Positions 22,587 through 34,403 of a stretch of 64,000 nucleotides of DNA are shown piece after piece. The notes beneath the pieces were generated by a model. The model did no database searches, was not told the DNA's origin, and was given only the letters and a program-made list of their open reading frames with translations. Each line of letters starts with the position of its first letter. Position 1 is the stretch's first letter. The stretch is from Symsagittifera roscoffensis (lineage: Eukaryota > Xenacoelomorpha > Acoela > Convolutidae). The DNA is taken from assembly GCF_963678635.1 (NCBI RefSeq), contig NC_087068.1, forward strand, positions 8,808,027 through 8,872,026, given 5' to 3'. The translations under genes and the position numbers were made by a program.

Positions 22587-25500
22587 TTTCCCCACGTTGA
22601 CGGATGGTCGAAACATTAGAATTAGGTCGCAAGTTGCGCGAATGGATGTCTTGTATGGCGAAGTGACGTAAGCTTTACGAGATACTCGATCATGACTCGG
22701 TATAAGCTGTTGGACACGAGCAACTTTCCACTCGCATCTGGGCACTTGTTTTTCCACAACCAGCACAATGTCGTCCTTCTTCAAGTCGCAACCTGACTTC
22801 AACCACTTCTGGCGTTTTTGTAAACCTTGAAGATATTCGGTTAGCCAGCGCTTCCAAAACTGATTCGCGAGAAACTGCGTTTGTCGCCATCTTCGACGAG
22901 AAAAAACATCTGGGGCTTCGAAATTGTCTGGTATTGGAGGATGTGGTTGTGACTTCCGGGTTAGCAACATAGCTGGTGTCAAGGGTTGTGGTTCGTCTGC
23001 AGGGTTGAAATTGACGTTAGTGGTGTTGCATTGATGATTGCTGCTGCTTCAGCTAGAAATGTGGATAATGTGTCCGTACAAAATTGTCTTGGTCCAAGGT
23101 CAGTTAACATTCCTCCGATAATGCGTCGGGCGCTTCCAATTTTCCGCTCATAGACACCGCCGAAATGTAAAGACTCAACCGGGATAAAATTCCATTTGCA
23201 CTTTTGAATCGCCAAAAATAATTCGACCTTCTTCTTTTCTATCTTCTTGAATACGTTCTTTGCTCCAACAAAATTACTTCCGTTGTCGCACGTTATTGAT
23301 TTTGTTGCTCCTCGAGTTGATTGAAATCGTCGTAATCCATTAATGAATGAGTCTGTTGTCATATCTAGCAGCACTTCAAAATGTACGGCGCGGCTTGCAA
23401 GGCAAGTAAAAACAATTGCCCACCTATTTGTGGATGCCGAATTTCTGCGCGTCTTTCTGTTTGTGACGTGCCATGGTCAAAACACATCGAGGCCGATGTC
23501 GGTGAAGGGAGGTACTTCAGACAATCTGGTTTCAGGTAGAGTGGCCATGACAGGGTACGTAGCTTGTCCTCGCATTCGCTTGCAAGTGGTGCAATTTGAC
23601 AAACGCGACTTTAATGCCGCTCGAACGCCAATGATGTAGTATTCATTCTGGATGATTCTGCTGAGGGTTATATGACGACCTTGATGATAAACAGACTTGT
23701 GTGCTTCATCAATGATGAGTGATGCGATAAGAGATTTTTTCGGTATTATAACAGGATGTTTTTCTGGATGTGGAAGTTGGGAATGTTGCAGTCGTCCTCC
23801 AACTCGTAGGATGCTGTAGCTGCCAAGAAAAGGATAAAGCTGTGTTGTGTCCTTGGGCAATGCTATCTTGTTCTCAATAGCTCGAATTGTTTCAATCAAA
23901 TGCTCCTGCTGAATGACTTGAATAATATGGGTTTCTGTTTGGGAATACAGTAGCACAAGAGGTATGTCTGAACATTGGGGTTGTTTGTGCTGCAGGAACG
24001 ATCGCAACGTGGATATTGCGCGAACAAGTGATCGCCAGGTGGAGAATTTTGTGTATCGGTCAAGAATACCAGACTGCATCTTGGTAATTTTCAACATTTG
24101 AATTTTTGTTTCTTCCGGCAAGAGAGTGTCTGCATCTGTAACCGTGTGTGGAATATTCAAACTGCACTGAGAGAGAACAGCTGGTCCAGTGAACCAAATT
24201 GAGTTGTTGAGTGTCTTCGGTGTAGCTCCTGTTGTGGCAATATCTGCCGGATTGTCTTTCGTGTTGACGTATCTCCACTGTTGTGCATCTGTGTGGTTGA
24301 GAATATACGTGACACAGTTGGTAATGTACTTTGGGAATTTGCGTGCAGCGTTGTTGATGTAACCGAGAACAATCATCGAATCGGTATAAAAAACGACTTG
24401 TGTGAGTGCTCGAGTAGATTCGCTCGCAAATTTTTGATACTTTGTGACAGCTGCAACTGCTGCGCATTATTCCAGTCGAGGAATTGTAATTGCGTGAAGA
24501 GGATGAAGACGTGTTTCGCCCTGAATGAATCGTACGTTGATAATTTCGTTTTCGTTTGAAGTCATGTAGAAAACGTTCCCAATGGCAATAACTGATGCAT
24601 CACTGAAAATATGTAACTGGAACTCTAGGCATTGTGGATAGATAATGAGTCTAGGAATAGATGTTTCGTTGACTTCTGGCAAATGCTTGAGCCAAGCAGA
24701 AATCTCAGTTTGCATTTTCGGTGGCAGTATGTCGTCCCAAGATATAAGGGTGGCTGGATCCATCGGTTCCTGTATGATACGCTCGATGTATTGCTTTGAA
24801 GCAGCTTGCCGGAGAACTTGTCTTCCGCGCAGCAGCACTGGGGCAACGAATCTAAGTGGGCCGTAGATCAAGTTTATCAGGGAAAGTAGTCCTCTTTTTG
24901 TCAGCTTCATATCTAGTGGCGTGTATCTGATACGAAAACAGTCAGAGGAACGTCCCATAATACACCAAGAACTCGTGGGACATTGGTATCGGAAAGCGTG
25001 TTTATTTGTAAATCTTGCGCAACTTCGGTTGGCGCGAATGCTTGCTGGACTTCAGCGTGACTGGACATCAGTTTATGCAGCCGAATATTGTAATTGGACA
25101 ATGCATGTCGCGTTGATGCAATTATACGTATAGCAACATCAACTGTATCAAAACTGCCGAGCCCATCATCAACGTAAAAGTTTCTTTTGACGAATTGCAT
25201 CACGTCTTCGTCTTCGGACATATCTGCTGCAAAGTGTAAGCAATGGATCGCCACTCCAGGGGACGAACGATTGCCGAATAAGTGAACCCGCATCCGGTAC
25301 TCAATGATGTCATTTACAGGATTGTTGTCTTCCCACCAGAAGAAGCGTAAAAAATTCCGATCTTCAGGGTTAACGTAGAAACAATGAAACATACTCTCAA
25401 TATCTCACGTAACTGCCACTTGATTCTCCCGAAAACGGCAAAGCACACCGTACAAGCTGCTGTTCTGATCGGAACCTTGTAGGAGGTGTTCATTAAGACT

Positions 25501-27117
25501 CGTCTGTTGAAAATTAGCTGATGCATCGAACACAAGTCGGAGTTTCTTTTTCCGTGGATGATAAACTGGAAATACGGGGATATACCATTTTGGATTGAAG
25601 TCCAATTCATCACGTGGTACTGGTTCGGCGTGTTGCTTGTCGATGAACTTCTGAATGAATTTCTGTGAATCTTGCAATTTTTGCGATTTGTTCTTGAGAT
25701 TGCTCAGTGGCTTTGTTGTTCTGTTGAGAACTTCATGTTTGTTGTCGGGAAGCTGTGGTTTACTTTCGGATTTGAACGGCAATGGACATTCCAAGAATCC
25801 ATTATTGTTGATGTGGATCTCTTGCTTCATTTTTTCCAGAAACAATTTGTCGTTTTGCGATACAGATTCATCTTCTTGATCTGTAGTGTAGTGGTATGGG
25901 TTAGACGCGAGGGCATCCTGTTTGCTGTTGATTACGCTGACTGGGTGAACAGTGTGCTTCAGTATGATGCGGAGGCAACTGTATTCTCGGAGGAATTTAT
26001 AAACTGTGATTTTGTTAGCTGGGTTGTTGTCACGACAGATGGGGCCAAGAAGTGTCCAGCCAAGTCCTATCCGATGAGCGTACGGCTCACAAAACGAAGC
26101 ACTGTTCTTTACTTCGTGTACTTTGATCACTTCAGATGCGTCTCTTTCAATTAAAAGGAGTATTTTGAGCTTTCGGTCTTGTTCTTGTGTTAGAAATTGT
26201 CGAATCGTCTTCAGGTGCTGCCAATCAGCGCTGTCTTGCTGTGTACCCAGTTCCTTTGATGCGTCCAGTAGCTTGTTGCACTCGGTGATGTTGTTCAATT
26301 CGAACGTGTAGTTGGAAGTGCCTTTGACAAGTAGTTTCTTGGTTAGTCTCCCAGTATGGGGTGTCTTTGCTGCTGTGAGTGTCGTCAGTGTGTACTCGAC
26401 GTTAATCGTATCCAGGCCAAGTTGCTGAAAGACTTCGGGTGCTGAGAGTGTTGAGTTATACTGCTCCTCAATTATTGCCAATCCTTGAATGCAGTTTTTC
26501 TTATTGTTGAGCGCTGAAATGGTGACCACAGCACTCTTGCAGCGAAGACGAGGTGGTTGGTTCCTGCCACACAGTTTGGTGCATGCTGCTGCAAGTGAAG
26601 GTACCGCGGAAACTGGTGAGGTATCTGAAGGTGCGCCAGCATTCCGATAGTTGCCTGTGCCGGCTGTAGCATCAGGTGTCCGTCTGTTGGAGTGTAGGAG
26701 ATAGTGATGTCGTTCGGATTTACATTCCCGACGAGATTCAGTTGAATTACAGTCCTTGGCATGGTGCTTCCCAAAACACCGGAAACAGAGTTTATTCTCC
26801 TTGATAATGTCGAGCCGACTGCCAACGTTTAGCTTCTGGAACTCTCTACAATTTGCCAGAGTGTGGTTGCTTCGAATCTTGTGTAGCGAACATATAGATT
26901 GGTTTGATGTTGCGGCTTGGTTGAAAGATGAGGGTACTTCTGACTTGAAAATCCTCTTGTCCTTCGTAGTCTTCATGTTGTCTGCGTGGTTCTGATACGA
27001 AAAGAGTGTGTTTGAGAACGTCTGTACTTGCTCAGCCAAGAATTTGCAGAATTCGGCGAAGGGTGGGTGTTTGTCGTGTTCGTGGGTGCTGTATCTGTAT
27101 ACAACTGACTGCCACAC
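22569..27117 (-). pseudogene. BEL/Pao pol (C-terminal gag, protease, RT, RNase H, integrase), broken
   Basis: Domains leftward: CCHC knuckle CFRCFGKHHAKDC and the BEL hallmark HHYLLH (about 26790-26690); A17-type protease region (26520-26100); RT starting at LRLVFDASANF (about 25550) with YVDDGL at about 25165-25182; RNase H with IFSDASVIAIG and PRLE (24900-24300); His/Cys integrase finger with CTTCKRMRG (23705-23570); DDE core with IGLDVF (23490), CDNGSNF (23290) and GVYERKIG (23150); terminal DUF5641-like domain (22900-22569). Lesions: frameshift near 27110, stop 25405 in RT, frameshift near 24945, stops 24467 and 23477, frameshift near 23010. The protein ends three codons into the LTR-proximal region. 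Confidence 0.92.
22587..22596 (-). promoter_or_regulatory. Polypurine tract
   Basis: CGTGGGGAAA on the minus strand directly upstream of the 3' LTR, the usual start of plus-strand DNA synthesis. Confidence 0.7.
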
Positions 27118-28563
27118 CGGATAAATTGCGGTAGCTTATGGAAGAGTGGTGCAAGTCCTTGAGTGTAGTTCAATACGGCGAGATCGCCGACATGATCCAT
27201 GTGAAGAAGAACAATTTCGCATTCATTGTGAAAGTCAGAAAGTTTTGTCATGTCTGTCCCGATTGCGAGCAAGCCGTGTAACTTATCCTGAAGTGCCTTC
27301 GCAATCCGAGTTGATTTTTCAAACCTGCACGAGAGTTCTTTCCATAGTTTCTCCACTGCTTGCTCGGGGTCAAAACCGGCTGCTATCTTGAATCTGCTGA
27401 CTGTAGTAAGCACTGTGTCTCTAGCATGGAGTTCCAGAATATCTAAGGTTTCGTCCGGTGAGAGCTCAAATGTGTCAATGAAACGCCTCATCTTCATCTC
27501 CCAGTGTTTATATTCTAAAGCATTGCCGTTGAATGGTTGCTTCGGGGCTGTAAATGTTTCTTTTTTCATCAACAGGCGAGGGACAACATCATGTGGCGAC
27601 GAAACCGGTTTGTAGACTGGTGCTTGAGGATTCAATTGTTGAATGTTTTGCTTCGGTATCACAGCATCCTGTGTGCGTGACGGGCAATCTGGCTGCCGTT
27701 GGCTTACTTGATGACCTGCAGGCCGTTAATTGTCGTTGTGGCGAGCGTTATGAGCAGAGATTTGATTCGGCGGCGGCTGTGGTGGCATACTGTTGAAGAA
27801 CCGATTTATGTTTTCCAGTGGAGACAAGATGCTAATCGGTGTGTTTGGTTGCTCCCGTAAGGGCTTTACGTCGGCAATATTGCTGACTGGCAAACCGTGG
27901 AACGTACCAAGTTGGTCGTGACGATCGTTGACCCACTGAGCCTCGCAGGTGACATTTGCAGCATCGTAATGACTAAAAGAATGAACGCTCTGTGTGTCTA
28001 AAATTTCGCGCGAAGGTTGGTATGCGTACTGCGCTGCTTCTTTGCTGTAGTTTTCAACAGTTGGTTGCTTTGAACACAAGCTCGATTCAGGCATTCCGTA
28101 TGATGATCTCAGACTTTGTTGATGATCTTAGACCTTGTTGGTCTTAGACATTTCACTTTTCTTCGTTTTAGACTTTGAGGACAAACTTGTACATACTTCG
28201 GATTGAACGCGTAGCTTCTTTACAACAAAATTTACCTTCTCATCCATGTCAGATATAACGTCAGCGTACTCGCGTTTGTTCAGTAATAGCTCCTCGATGG
28301 CTCAAACTTCGCTTCAAATCAATATACGTGGCAAACAAACTGGCATGAACTGAATCTATGTTTTGCAGTACTTGCGAGACCGAAAAGTCGCTATTTGATG
28401 TCGCTTGGCGTAACAGTTCCTCCAACTCGTCGTATAAACCCTCAAACTGCATGCGGAGCCGTGACGTTGGTGCAAGACGATGTCGACTGGGACGTGTCTT
28501 CGGCAGCTGCCCATCCGAGCCATCTCGGGTGTTCTCATTGAGCTGATTCCTGTTTGACATCAC
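26973..28563 (-). pseudogene. BEL/Pao gag, broken
   Basis: Starts with a Met at 28563, about 45 bp inside the 5' LTR edge. The first part (28563-28261) has a coiled-coil-like region (LYDELEELLRQA). A frameshift lies between 28261 and 28094. The part at 28094-27726 is Pro/Gln/Ser rich and ends in a stop, and the same frame resumes at 27662 with the conserved BEL gag region (EYKHWEMKMRRF, FEKSTRIAKALQDKLHGL, FHNECEIVLLHM). In intact relatives gag forms the particle shell. Confidence 0.85.
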
Positions 28564-28606
28564 GGAAATGGACTCTACACTTTGGTGATCCTTCGAATAA
28601 AATCAC

Positions 28607-28718
28607 TGTGATGTACCATGAAAACGAATTCACGATAACAACGTGAGTTTATGTAATAGATGGATCTAAACCTAAATACAAACTATAAATACAATTATCA
28701 TCAAATTAAGAAATCAAA
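28607..28718 (-). repeat. BEL/Pao 5' LTR, left fragment
   Basis: Aligns to 22287-22398 of the 3' LTR with five differences. It breaks off at CAAA|CTTTG, where Gypsy sequence begins. Confidence 0.92.
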
Positions 28719-28719
28719 C

Positions 28720-31545
28720 TTTGAAAATCTATCCACACAAACCAATATGTAATTTTTTGTTCCCCACACTAGAGGTAACGGACCGGCGAAATCTAATTCC
28801 ATTTCTTAGTTTGGTTCTTCGACCGTTGGGAGTTTCCCTAGGGTATTATAGTTTGAAAGAGGTTTCAAGTTTTTACCTGCTTTAACGCACTCAATACAGT
28901 TTTCGCCGTGGACTTTGATTTCGCGATAAATTTTCGGCCACCAGATGTATTGAGTTGCCAGACTCTTCATTGCAAACTGGCCTGGGTGAGCCTCATGTAA
29001 CCGGTGGAGCATTGTCGATCTTAGGGATGCTGGGATAACTAGTCGATTGTCCAAATAAAGACATCCTCCGCTAATGTGTAGGTTATTTAAGAACGATTTA
29101 TTGTAATTTCCCACTTGTAACATATCTTGTTTGCGGTCTTCCTCAATTGCTTTAATTATCTTTTTCAGTACTAGATCTTGTTTTGATAATGAGGACATAA
29201 ATTTTGAATCAAATATTTCTGGCCAAGAGAAAGGGAATATGTTAACTGTTTTCTTCTTAATAGGTGATCTTTTTACGGGGTTATCCGACGGGTTACTAGT
29301 ACTTGGTGTTAAAGTATCCATGTTTTCATTTGTAGAATGTTCTTTCTGTTGATTAGGTTCTAATTGTTCAGCCATATCTTTCAGGATGTTAAATTTTTTT
29401 TAAAAAGTTGTTTATTTTGCAGGATGAGTCACAATCTTCCGTACGCGAGTGAGAATTTTGGCACACTGAAATGTTAGAGTAGTTAGCTATAGCTTGGAAA
29501 ATTTCAGCGGCGTTAGCAATTCGTTTCTCACGTTCTATTTCTTGGCAGGTCATATGATCTGTCGACTGGCCAATCGTATTGCAGTAAGTGACGTCATGTG
29601 CTAAGAAATGTTGGGAGAATTTGTTTCTTATTTGCGTCCACGAATTTCTCGGCATCAGATGATCGAAACCTAGGAGTGAACTAATCTGATTTACCGATGC
29701 GATAACAATTTTTTCGTCATCAAGAGAAACTGGTACGGGTTCACCCGATGGTTGTCAGGATATATAATCAACGAATCCCATATCTTTACCCGGTAAATGT
29801 TCGACAGTAAAGTCGAATAGTAGAAATTTGTCCGCTCAACGGGTGAGACGTGATTGAGCCGTTTTAGTAGATTTGTCATCTTTCAGTGCTCCTATTAAGG
29901 TTTTGTGGTCTGTTAAAATTGAGAATTGTTTGCCTAATAGATAGTTTTTAAAATGGTCTAATGCCCACACTAGTCCCAGCAATTCGAGTTCATTGGTGCT
30001 GTATTTTAATTCGGCTATGTTCAAAAATCTGCTCGCGAACGCTACAGTCTTCCAATTCCCCCGATGGTCTTGTTCGATGGACGCGCTCAATCCTAAATGT
30101 GAGGCATCGCATTTCACTTGGGTGTTCAGTTTTACATCGAAATGATGGTTCGTTACCGTGTTGCAAATTCCTTTCTTAATTTTTTCAAACGCTTCAGCGT
30201 GCACCGTGGACCACTTAGATGGTTTATTTTTCCGTATAAGTTCTTTAAACGGTGCTGATAAGGACGCCAAATTTGGTATGAACTTAATGAATTGGTTAAT
30301 CGATCCCATTAGTGATCTAATATCTTTTATACAATTTGGTTCTTTCAGATTTCTGATTGCGTCAGATTTGTGTATTAATGGTGTCGTCCCTTTAGCGTCG
30401 ATTTTAAATCCCAACCATTCTATGTTGTGAGTCAAGAATGTGCATTTTTCCCATTTTATGGCTAATCCCTCGTCGTCTAGCGTTTTTAAAACGTTAATAA
30501 CTAGCTTTTTGTGTTCATCCTCGCTACCCACGGTGGCGATTAAGATGTCGTCGAGGTAACAATGGGTATTTGGTAATTTTTCCGTCAAACGGTCCATTAT
30601 GCGTTGAAATTCATTAGGCATATCGCCTAGTTCATAAAATCCGGTTTTAAAACGGTAGGAACACGTTACTTCTCCCCCCACGATGTTGAAATTACATTGG
30701 TTACTAGCCTTTTTTGAAAGCGGTATTTGACTATATGCGTACTTTAGATCAATCGATGAGAACCAAATGTTTCTTTCGTCGTGACCGCTAATCGTAACTG
30801 CTACATTATCAGTGAATTCGAATAGGTTCGGCATTTGATATCTATTACGAAATATCTGTTTGTTCAATATTTTCGAGTTTAGTGCTAACTTAATTGATCC
30901 GTCCCTTTTAGCTGTAATCACGATAGGGGAGATGAAACAATCTTCAGAGCATCTAAACAGTTTTTCAATGTGCCCGTCTCTTAGTAGTTGGTCGATACAT
31001 AATTTGACTTTAGGGAGAAGATGGATCGGAATGCTTTTCCCCTTTCCCTGTATCGGCTTTATTGGTTCGTTAAAATAAGTATTGACTACGAAATTCTTTG
31101 ATCTACCGGTTCTTTTTATGAGGTCTGAAAAATGTTTTGATATGTATATTTTAAACTCACTTTGAGATGGTGTCTCTTGGTTTTGGTCTTGTTTGCTGTC
31201 CGATGCAAATCTTCTTTGATTGACGTCTCTCCCGATGGGTGATCCTTTCTGAAATTTCTGTGACTTTGACCCGTTGCGTGGAGGTTGTTTCTGGAATACT
31301 ACTATTCCCAGATTCGGTAAAGTATTGTTTCCGTGTAGGTTTTTTTCTGCTCCTTCGGTAATGAAGAGTTTTTGGTCGCAAGCCTTCCAGCTCTTCGATC
31401 GGGTTCTCACTCGAACTCTTCCAAAAATGTGTATTGTACTCCCGAAGCCCTGGTACGCTTTCTTTGTTATTTCATCCACAGGTTCTAACTTTAAAAATCT
31501 ATCTCGTATCTTCAGTTCATGTAGTAGGTCTTTTTTCGATTCTTA
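28720..31545 (-). pseudogene. Nested Gypsy pol (protease end, RT, RNase H, integrase start)
   Basis: The long open part (31479-29836, 547 codons) has RT motifs SPIVITAKRDGSIKLALNSK, YQMPNLFEF, and the catalytic CYLDDILIA, then RNase H (VKCDASHLGLSASI, ILTDHKTLIGAL). A TGA at 29836 replaces the Trp of the conserved RLTRW; another TGA is at 29757. A frameshift lies in the A-run near 29396. The integrase finger has the expected H...H...C..C pattern (HRLHEAHPG, ENCIECVKAG) at about 29010-28890. A TAA at 28806 precedes LDFAGPLP, and the sequence is cut at 28720. LALNSK in place of the usual LALDSK is a change at a conserved position. Confidence 0.88.
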
Positions 31546-31705
31546 CCGGTGGGTTGATTACGTCTTCGATGTGTACGGAATCTTTCGCGATAATTATTAG
31601 TTGAAACTTTTCCGACCACCTTTCCCAGTCGTGTTGATTTTCATTCGATGAGTTGTTCCAAAAAAACTCTAGTCCTCGTAGGTTCGAATCGTTTGACTGC
31701 GCCAT
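31517..31705 (-). pseudogene. Nested Gypsy gag N-terminus
   Basis: 62 codons starting MAQSND at the primer site. After the frameshift near 31540 the frame continues as the long RT ORF. Most of gag with its zinc knuckle, and the protease active site, are missing: the sequence jumps from gag N-terminal text to the end of the protease (GRVRVRTRSKSW ... LPNLGIVVFQ). Confidence 0.7.
31695..31704 (-). promoter_or_regulatory. Gypsy primer-binding site (Ser-tRNA type)
   Basis: TGGCGCAGTC directly after the LTR CA. This is the known primer site start of several Gypsy-group elements. The gag ATG (31705) overlaps it, so the first codons are part of the primer site. Confidence 0.75.
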
Positions 31706-32041
31706 GTTAAAAAATTAGGATAAAACCGTTGTTGATTAAGATTGGATAACTTAAACTAAGACTAGCTTAAGAATGTGTTTGATTAAGATTCCTACAAGTT
31801 AGTTGTAGGCTTTTATCTAAGACTAAATAAAAGACTGTGGTATCTATCTAAAGTAAAAGATGTTAAAAAGGTTGAATTAGTTTCAGATGATTTGTTGCAT
31901 ATCAAAACATGATAGTGAACAAATTCCAAATCTACCAAAAGCCGTTGCGCTTTTGGCAGGTGTTTTAAATTAGTATGGTAAAGGTCACCATTAAGTATAG
32001 CTCAGAGGTTAAACGGTCAACATTAAATTACACATTTTACA
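31705..32041 (-). repeat. Nested Gypsy 5' LTR (337 bp)
   Basis: Minus strand begins TGTAAAATGTG and ends TTAACA, immediately followed by the primer site. No second copy in the window confirms the ends. Positions 31700-31900 hold TCTTAATCAA/AAGATTAGTT-like short repeats typical of LTR U5. Confidence 0.65.
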
Positions 32042-32227
32042 AAAACGGCACTGGAAGTTACAGAGAATGAAAACACACAAAGGAAACTTACCAAACTTTA
32101 GGCTTGTACACGCAGGAATGAACAAAACATGAAAAAATGGTAGAAAAGGAAAAAAAAGTGAACAACACGTGAAAGGGGTAACGGCAAAAACAGAAATAAC
32201 ACATGTAACTCAATGTTGACCATTACA
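32042..32227 (-). repeat. BEL/Pao 5' LTR, right fragment
   Basis: Aligns to 22401-22586 with about ten differences. Together with 28607-28718 it accounts for all but two bases of the LTR. Confidence 0.92.
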
Positions 32228-32232
32228 ATGAA
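32228..32232. other. Target-site duplication ATGAA (right)
   Basis: Matches 22282-22286. Confidence 0.85.
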
Positions 32233-33086
32233 GCCTAATTAGTGGAAAGTTGGAGGTTTTTAAGCAAAAAAGAGTTTTAATGACTTTTCTAAGATTTTAA
32301 TCAGGAAGTTTAGGCTGATTCAAGCAAAACTTTAGGATTGTTTTTTTCGATAGTTATTCTCAGTTGACGAGAAAAAAACAAACGACGTTTTTGAATTAAG
32401 AATTTTTGAAAAAATAAATATCTTAATATTTCTCATTAGATTGCAAAACAAAAAGACAATTTATTCAAACAGCAACTTATTGGGAAAAAGCAGCTGGAAC
32501 GCGTCTGCAGCTGGAACGGGTCTGCGAAAAAAATCTGCAGAATTTGAAAAATTCAAACCTCTGGGACAAACGTTTAAACAAAAGTTTCCTGCAAAAAATT
32601 GTAGCTTTTCAGGCCAACTTTGTAGTTGAAACTGGCTTGCACATCCCTAACAATTTTTCAGCAGTTTATTCAAGCCATGAATTTGTAATTTAATGAAAAT
32701 AGCAAGTAAAAATTGAATTTCGTTACTGGACACAAAAGCTAAAAAAATAGCTTGCAAACAAATTAGCGTTTAAACAACCACAATTTAGGTTTATTCTTGG
32801 AAACGATTCAATGATCAAAACAAACAACGGGGTTTTAAAGCTTATGACGTTTTTTTTGTTTGATGGCTTGAATTCGATTCAAAAAATGTTGATGCACAGG
32901 ATTTTGCGTGGCCAAAAACCCGAAACCGAAATTTTAGCTAATGCAATCGAAATTTGGTTTTTTCTATTTTTTTTTGTTGGACAGAATCATCAAAAGTTGA
33001 AAAAACTGTTGAAAACTGTCATCAAACGTCGAAACATTAAAATCATTCCACCTCGCTTGATGATTGAAGTATAATTTTCAGATTGA
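32233..33086. other. Intergenic AT-rich DNA, no feature seen
   Basis: Short ORFs only. A small direct repeat GCAGCTGGAACG(C/G)GTCTGC lies at 32490-32525. Confidence 0.5.
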
Positions 33087-33720
33087 GAGAATACGAGCAT
33101 TGACTAAATTACTGCTCGTATTAAGGCAAAAAGTGAACGTTCTGATTGTCATTTAACCCTTCTAAAGTAGTTTAAACATGGAAAATCAAGGTTTTGGCCT
33201 AACGCGAGCAGTGAACTAGTCAAATTTGGTGCTATCTCAACTACTCGCAAACATACAAAGATTTGGCTCGATGCGAGCAGTTCTTTAGTCAAAATTTGTT
33301 TTCTCTCAACCAAGAGAGCATTTTGATGCTTCCAGATTTTTATGAATTATTCCTCTTGACAAAAATGAGAGCAAAAGTTGATGTTTTCCGTGTGGAATAC
33401 CAAAGTATTTGGATCAAAACCATTCTTCAAAAATGACTTGGAATAGATCATGAACAGCAGCTGTAGCCTGTTGCCTTCGATGTTCGGTATGCAAAAAACG
33501 GGACATTTCGGGCGCTTGATTTATGCTTAGTTGAAGAGACTGGCAGTTTTCAGGCTCCACGCAGCCTGGTATCGCTGCGCAAAGCCGTGCTAAATTCAAG
33601 TGTCTCGCTGCCCTTTGTTTCAGTTCTGTAACATTACGGCGTAAACACTACTTTGACTCTTAGCAAGATAATGTCAGAGATAGACACCGGAGAACTGAAG
33701 CTGTTGTGAGTCATTGATGA
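33087..33720 (+). repeat. Dispersed repeat shared with 20495-21000
   Basis: Same order of blocks as the earlier copy. It also repeats the GCGAGCAGTxxxTAGTCAAA motif twice (33200 and 33270). Termini not defined. Confidence 0.6.
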
Positions 33721-33767
33721 AACAATGCTGATTGAAGACAACATCGGAGATACCAGGTTCAAATCTA

Positions 33768-34403
33768 CCCGGGTTGACCAGAAATAGTTGTAATACAATT
33801 TTTATAAATGAAAAAATGCTTGCCATACAATTTCGTACAATTCCATGGATACAGAAAATGTTAAGAAAACTCTAAGATAAGCATTTTTTCCTTTAAGGAA
33901 ACTGTAGGATAAGCATTTTTTCATGAACCAAAAAACTGATTTTTTTAAACTTAATTTCTCGAAGTTTTTGGAATGTGTTCGTGACCGAAGACAAGTGACT
34001 AAAACCATGGTTTGGAAAATGTTTGCTTGAGTACAAAATTCGATTTGCGGTTGAAAAAAAAACGATTTGATTATAATTCGATTTGCGGTTGGGGCAGTTT
34101 CAATATTTTTTGTATTCGCCATCAAAAAAATGCTAGGCATACAATTTTCATATATGGAAATTGCATGATTACCTTCTTTTCCAAAAAAGAAACATAGTTT
34201 TTTTTCAACACCAGACTGTTTTATTTGGTTCAAATAGCCGCAGAAACTATTTCGAATCTTTTTTTCAATGATTTTTTGAAATTGTATGAAAATTGTGTGA
34301 TTAGCATTTTTTCATACATTTGTTGTATGGAAATGTATTATAAGCATTTTCGGTGTATGGAATCGTAAGATAAGTATTTTTGGTTTATGGAGGTCAACCC
34401 GGG
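33768..34403 (+). repeat. CCCGGG-ended MITE, complete copy (636 bp)
   Basis: Perfect 12-bp inverted ends CCCGGGTTGACC (33768-33779) and GGTCAACCCGGG (34392-34403), flanked by TA on both sides. The subterminal regions hold inverted arrays of the TTGTATGATTAGCATTTTTT type subrepeat. No transposase, so it is non-autonomous. The TA flank would fit Tc1/mariner-type mobilisation, but partial copies elsewhere do not show it. Confidence 0.75.

Larger units (their letters stand above)
28719..32041 (-). mobile_element. Ty3/Gypsy copy nested in BEL LTR, truncated in integrase
   Basis: Begins at the right with a 337-bp LTR (32041-31705), primer site TGGCGCAGTC, a short gag start, then protease end, RT, RNase H and integrase finger. 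At the left it stops abruptly inside the integrase catalytic core, right after the residues VCVDRFSK. There is no 3' LTR and no target duplication, and only about two bases of BEL LTR are missing. It is thus a 5' fragment inserted cleanly, not a normal integration product. Confidence 0.88.
22287..32227 (-). mobile_element. BEL/Pao LTR retrotransposon, defective, with nested Gypsy insertion
   Basis: Complete element by structure: 300-bp LTRs (22287-22586, and 28607-28718 plus 32042-32227), a polypurine tract, gag, pol in the order protease, RT, RNase H, integrase, and a 5-bp target duplication on both sides. Without the nested copy it is about 6.6 kb. The two LTRs differ at about 15 of 298 compared positions (roughly 5%, counted by eye), so the insertion is not recent. 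Four frameshifts and four in-frame stops break the coding region. BEL/Pao elements move by an RNA intermediate copied in a cytoplasmic particle. Confidence 0.93.

Noticed and set aside
23343-28546. Plus-strand ORFs across the BEL element
   Set aside because: Antisense shadows of gag-pol; the minus-strand frames carry all the conserved motifs.
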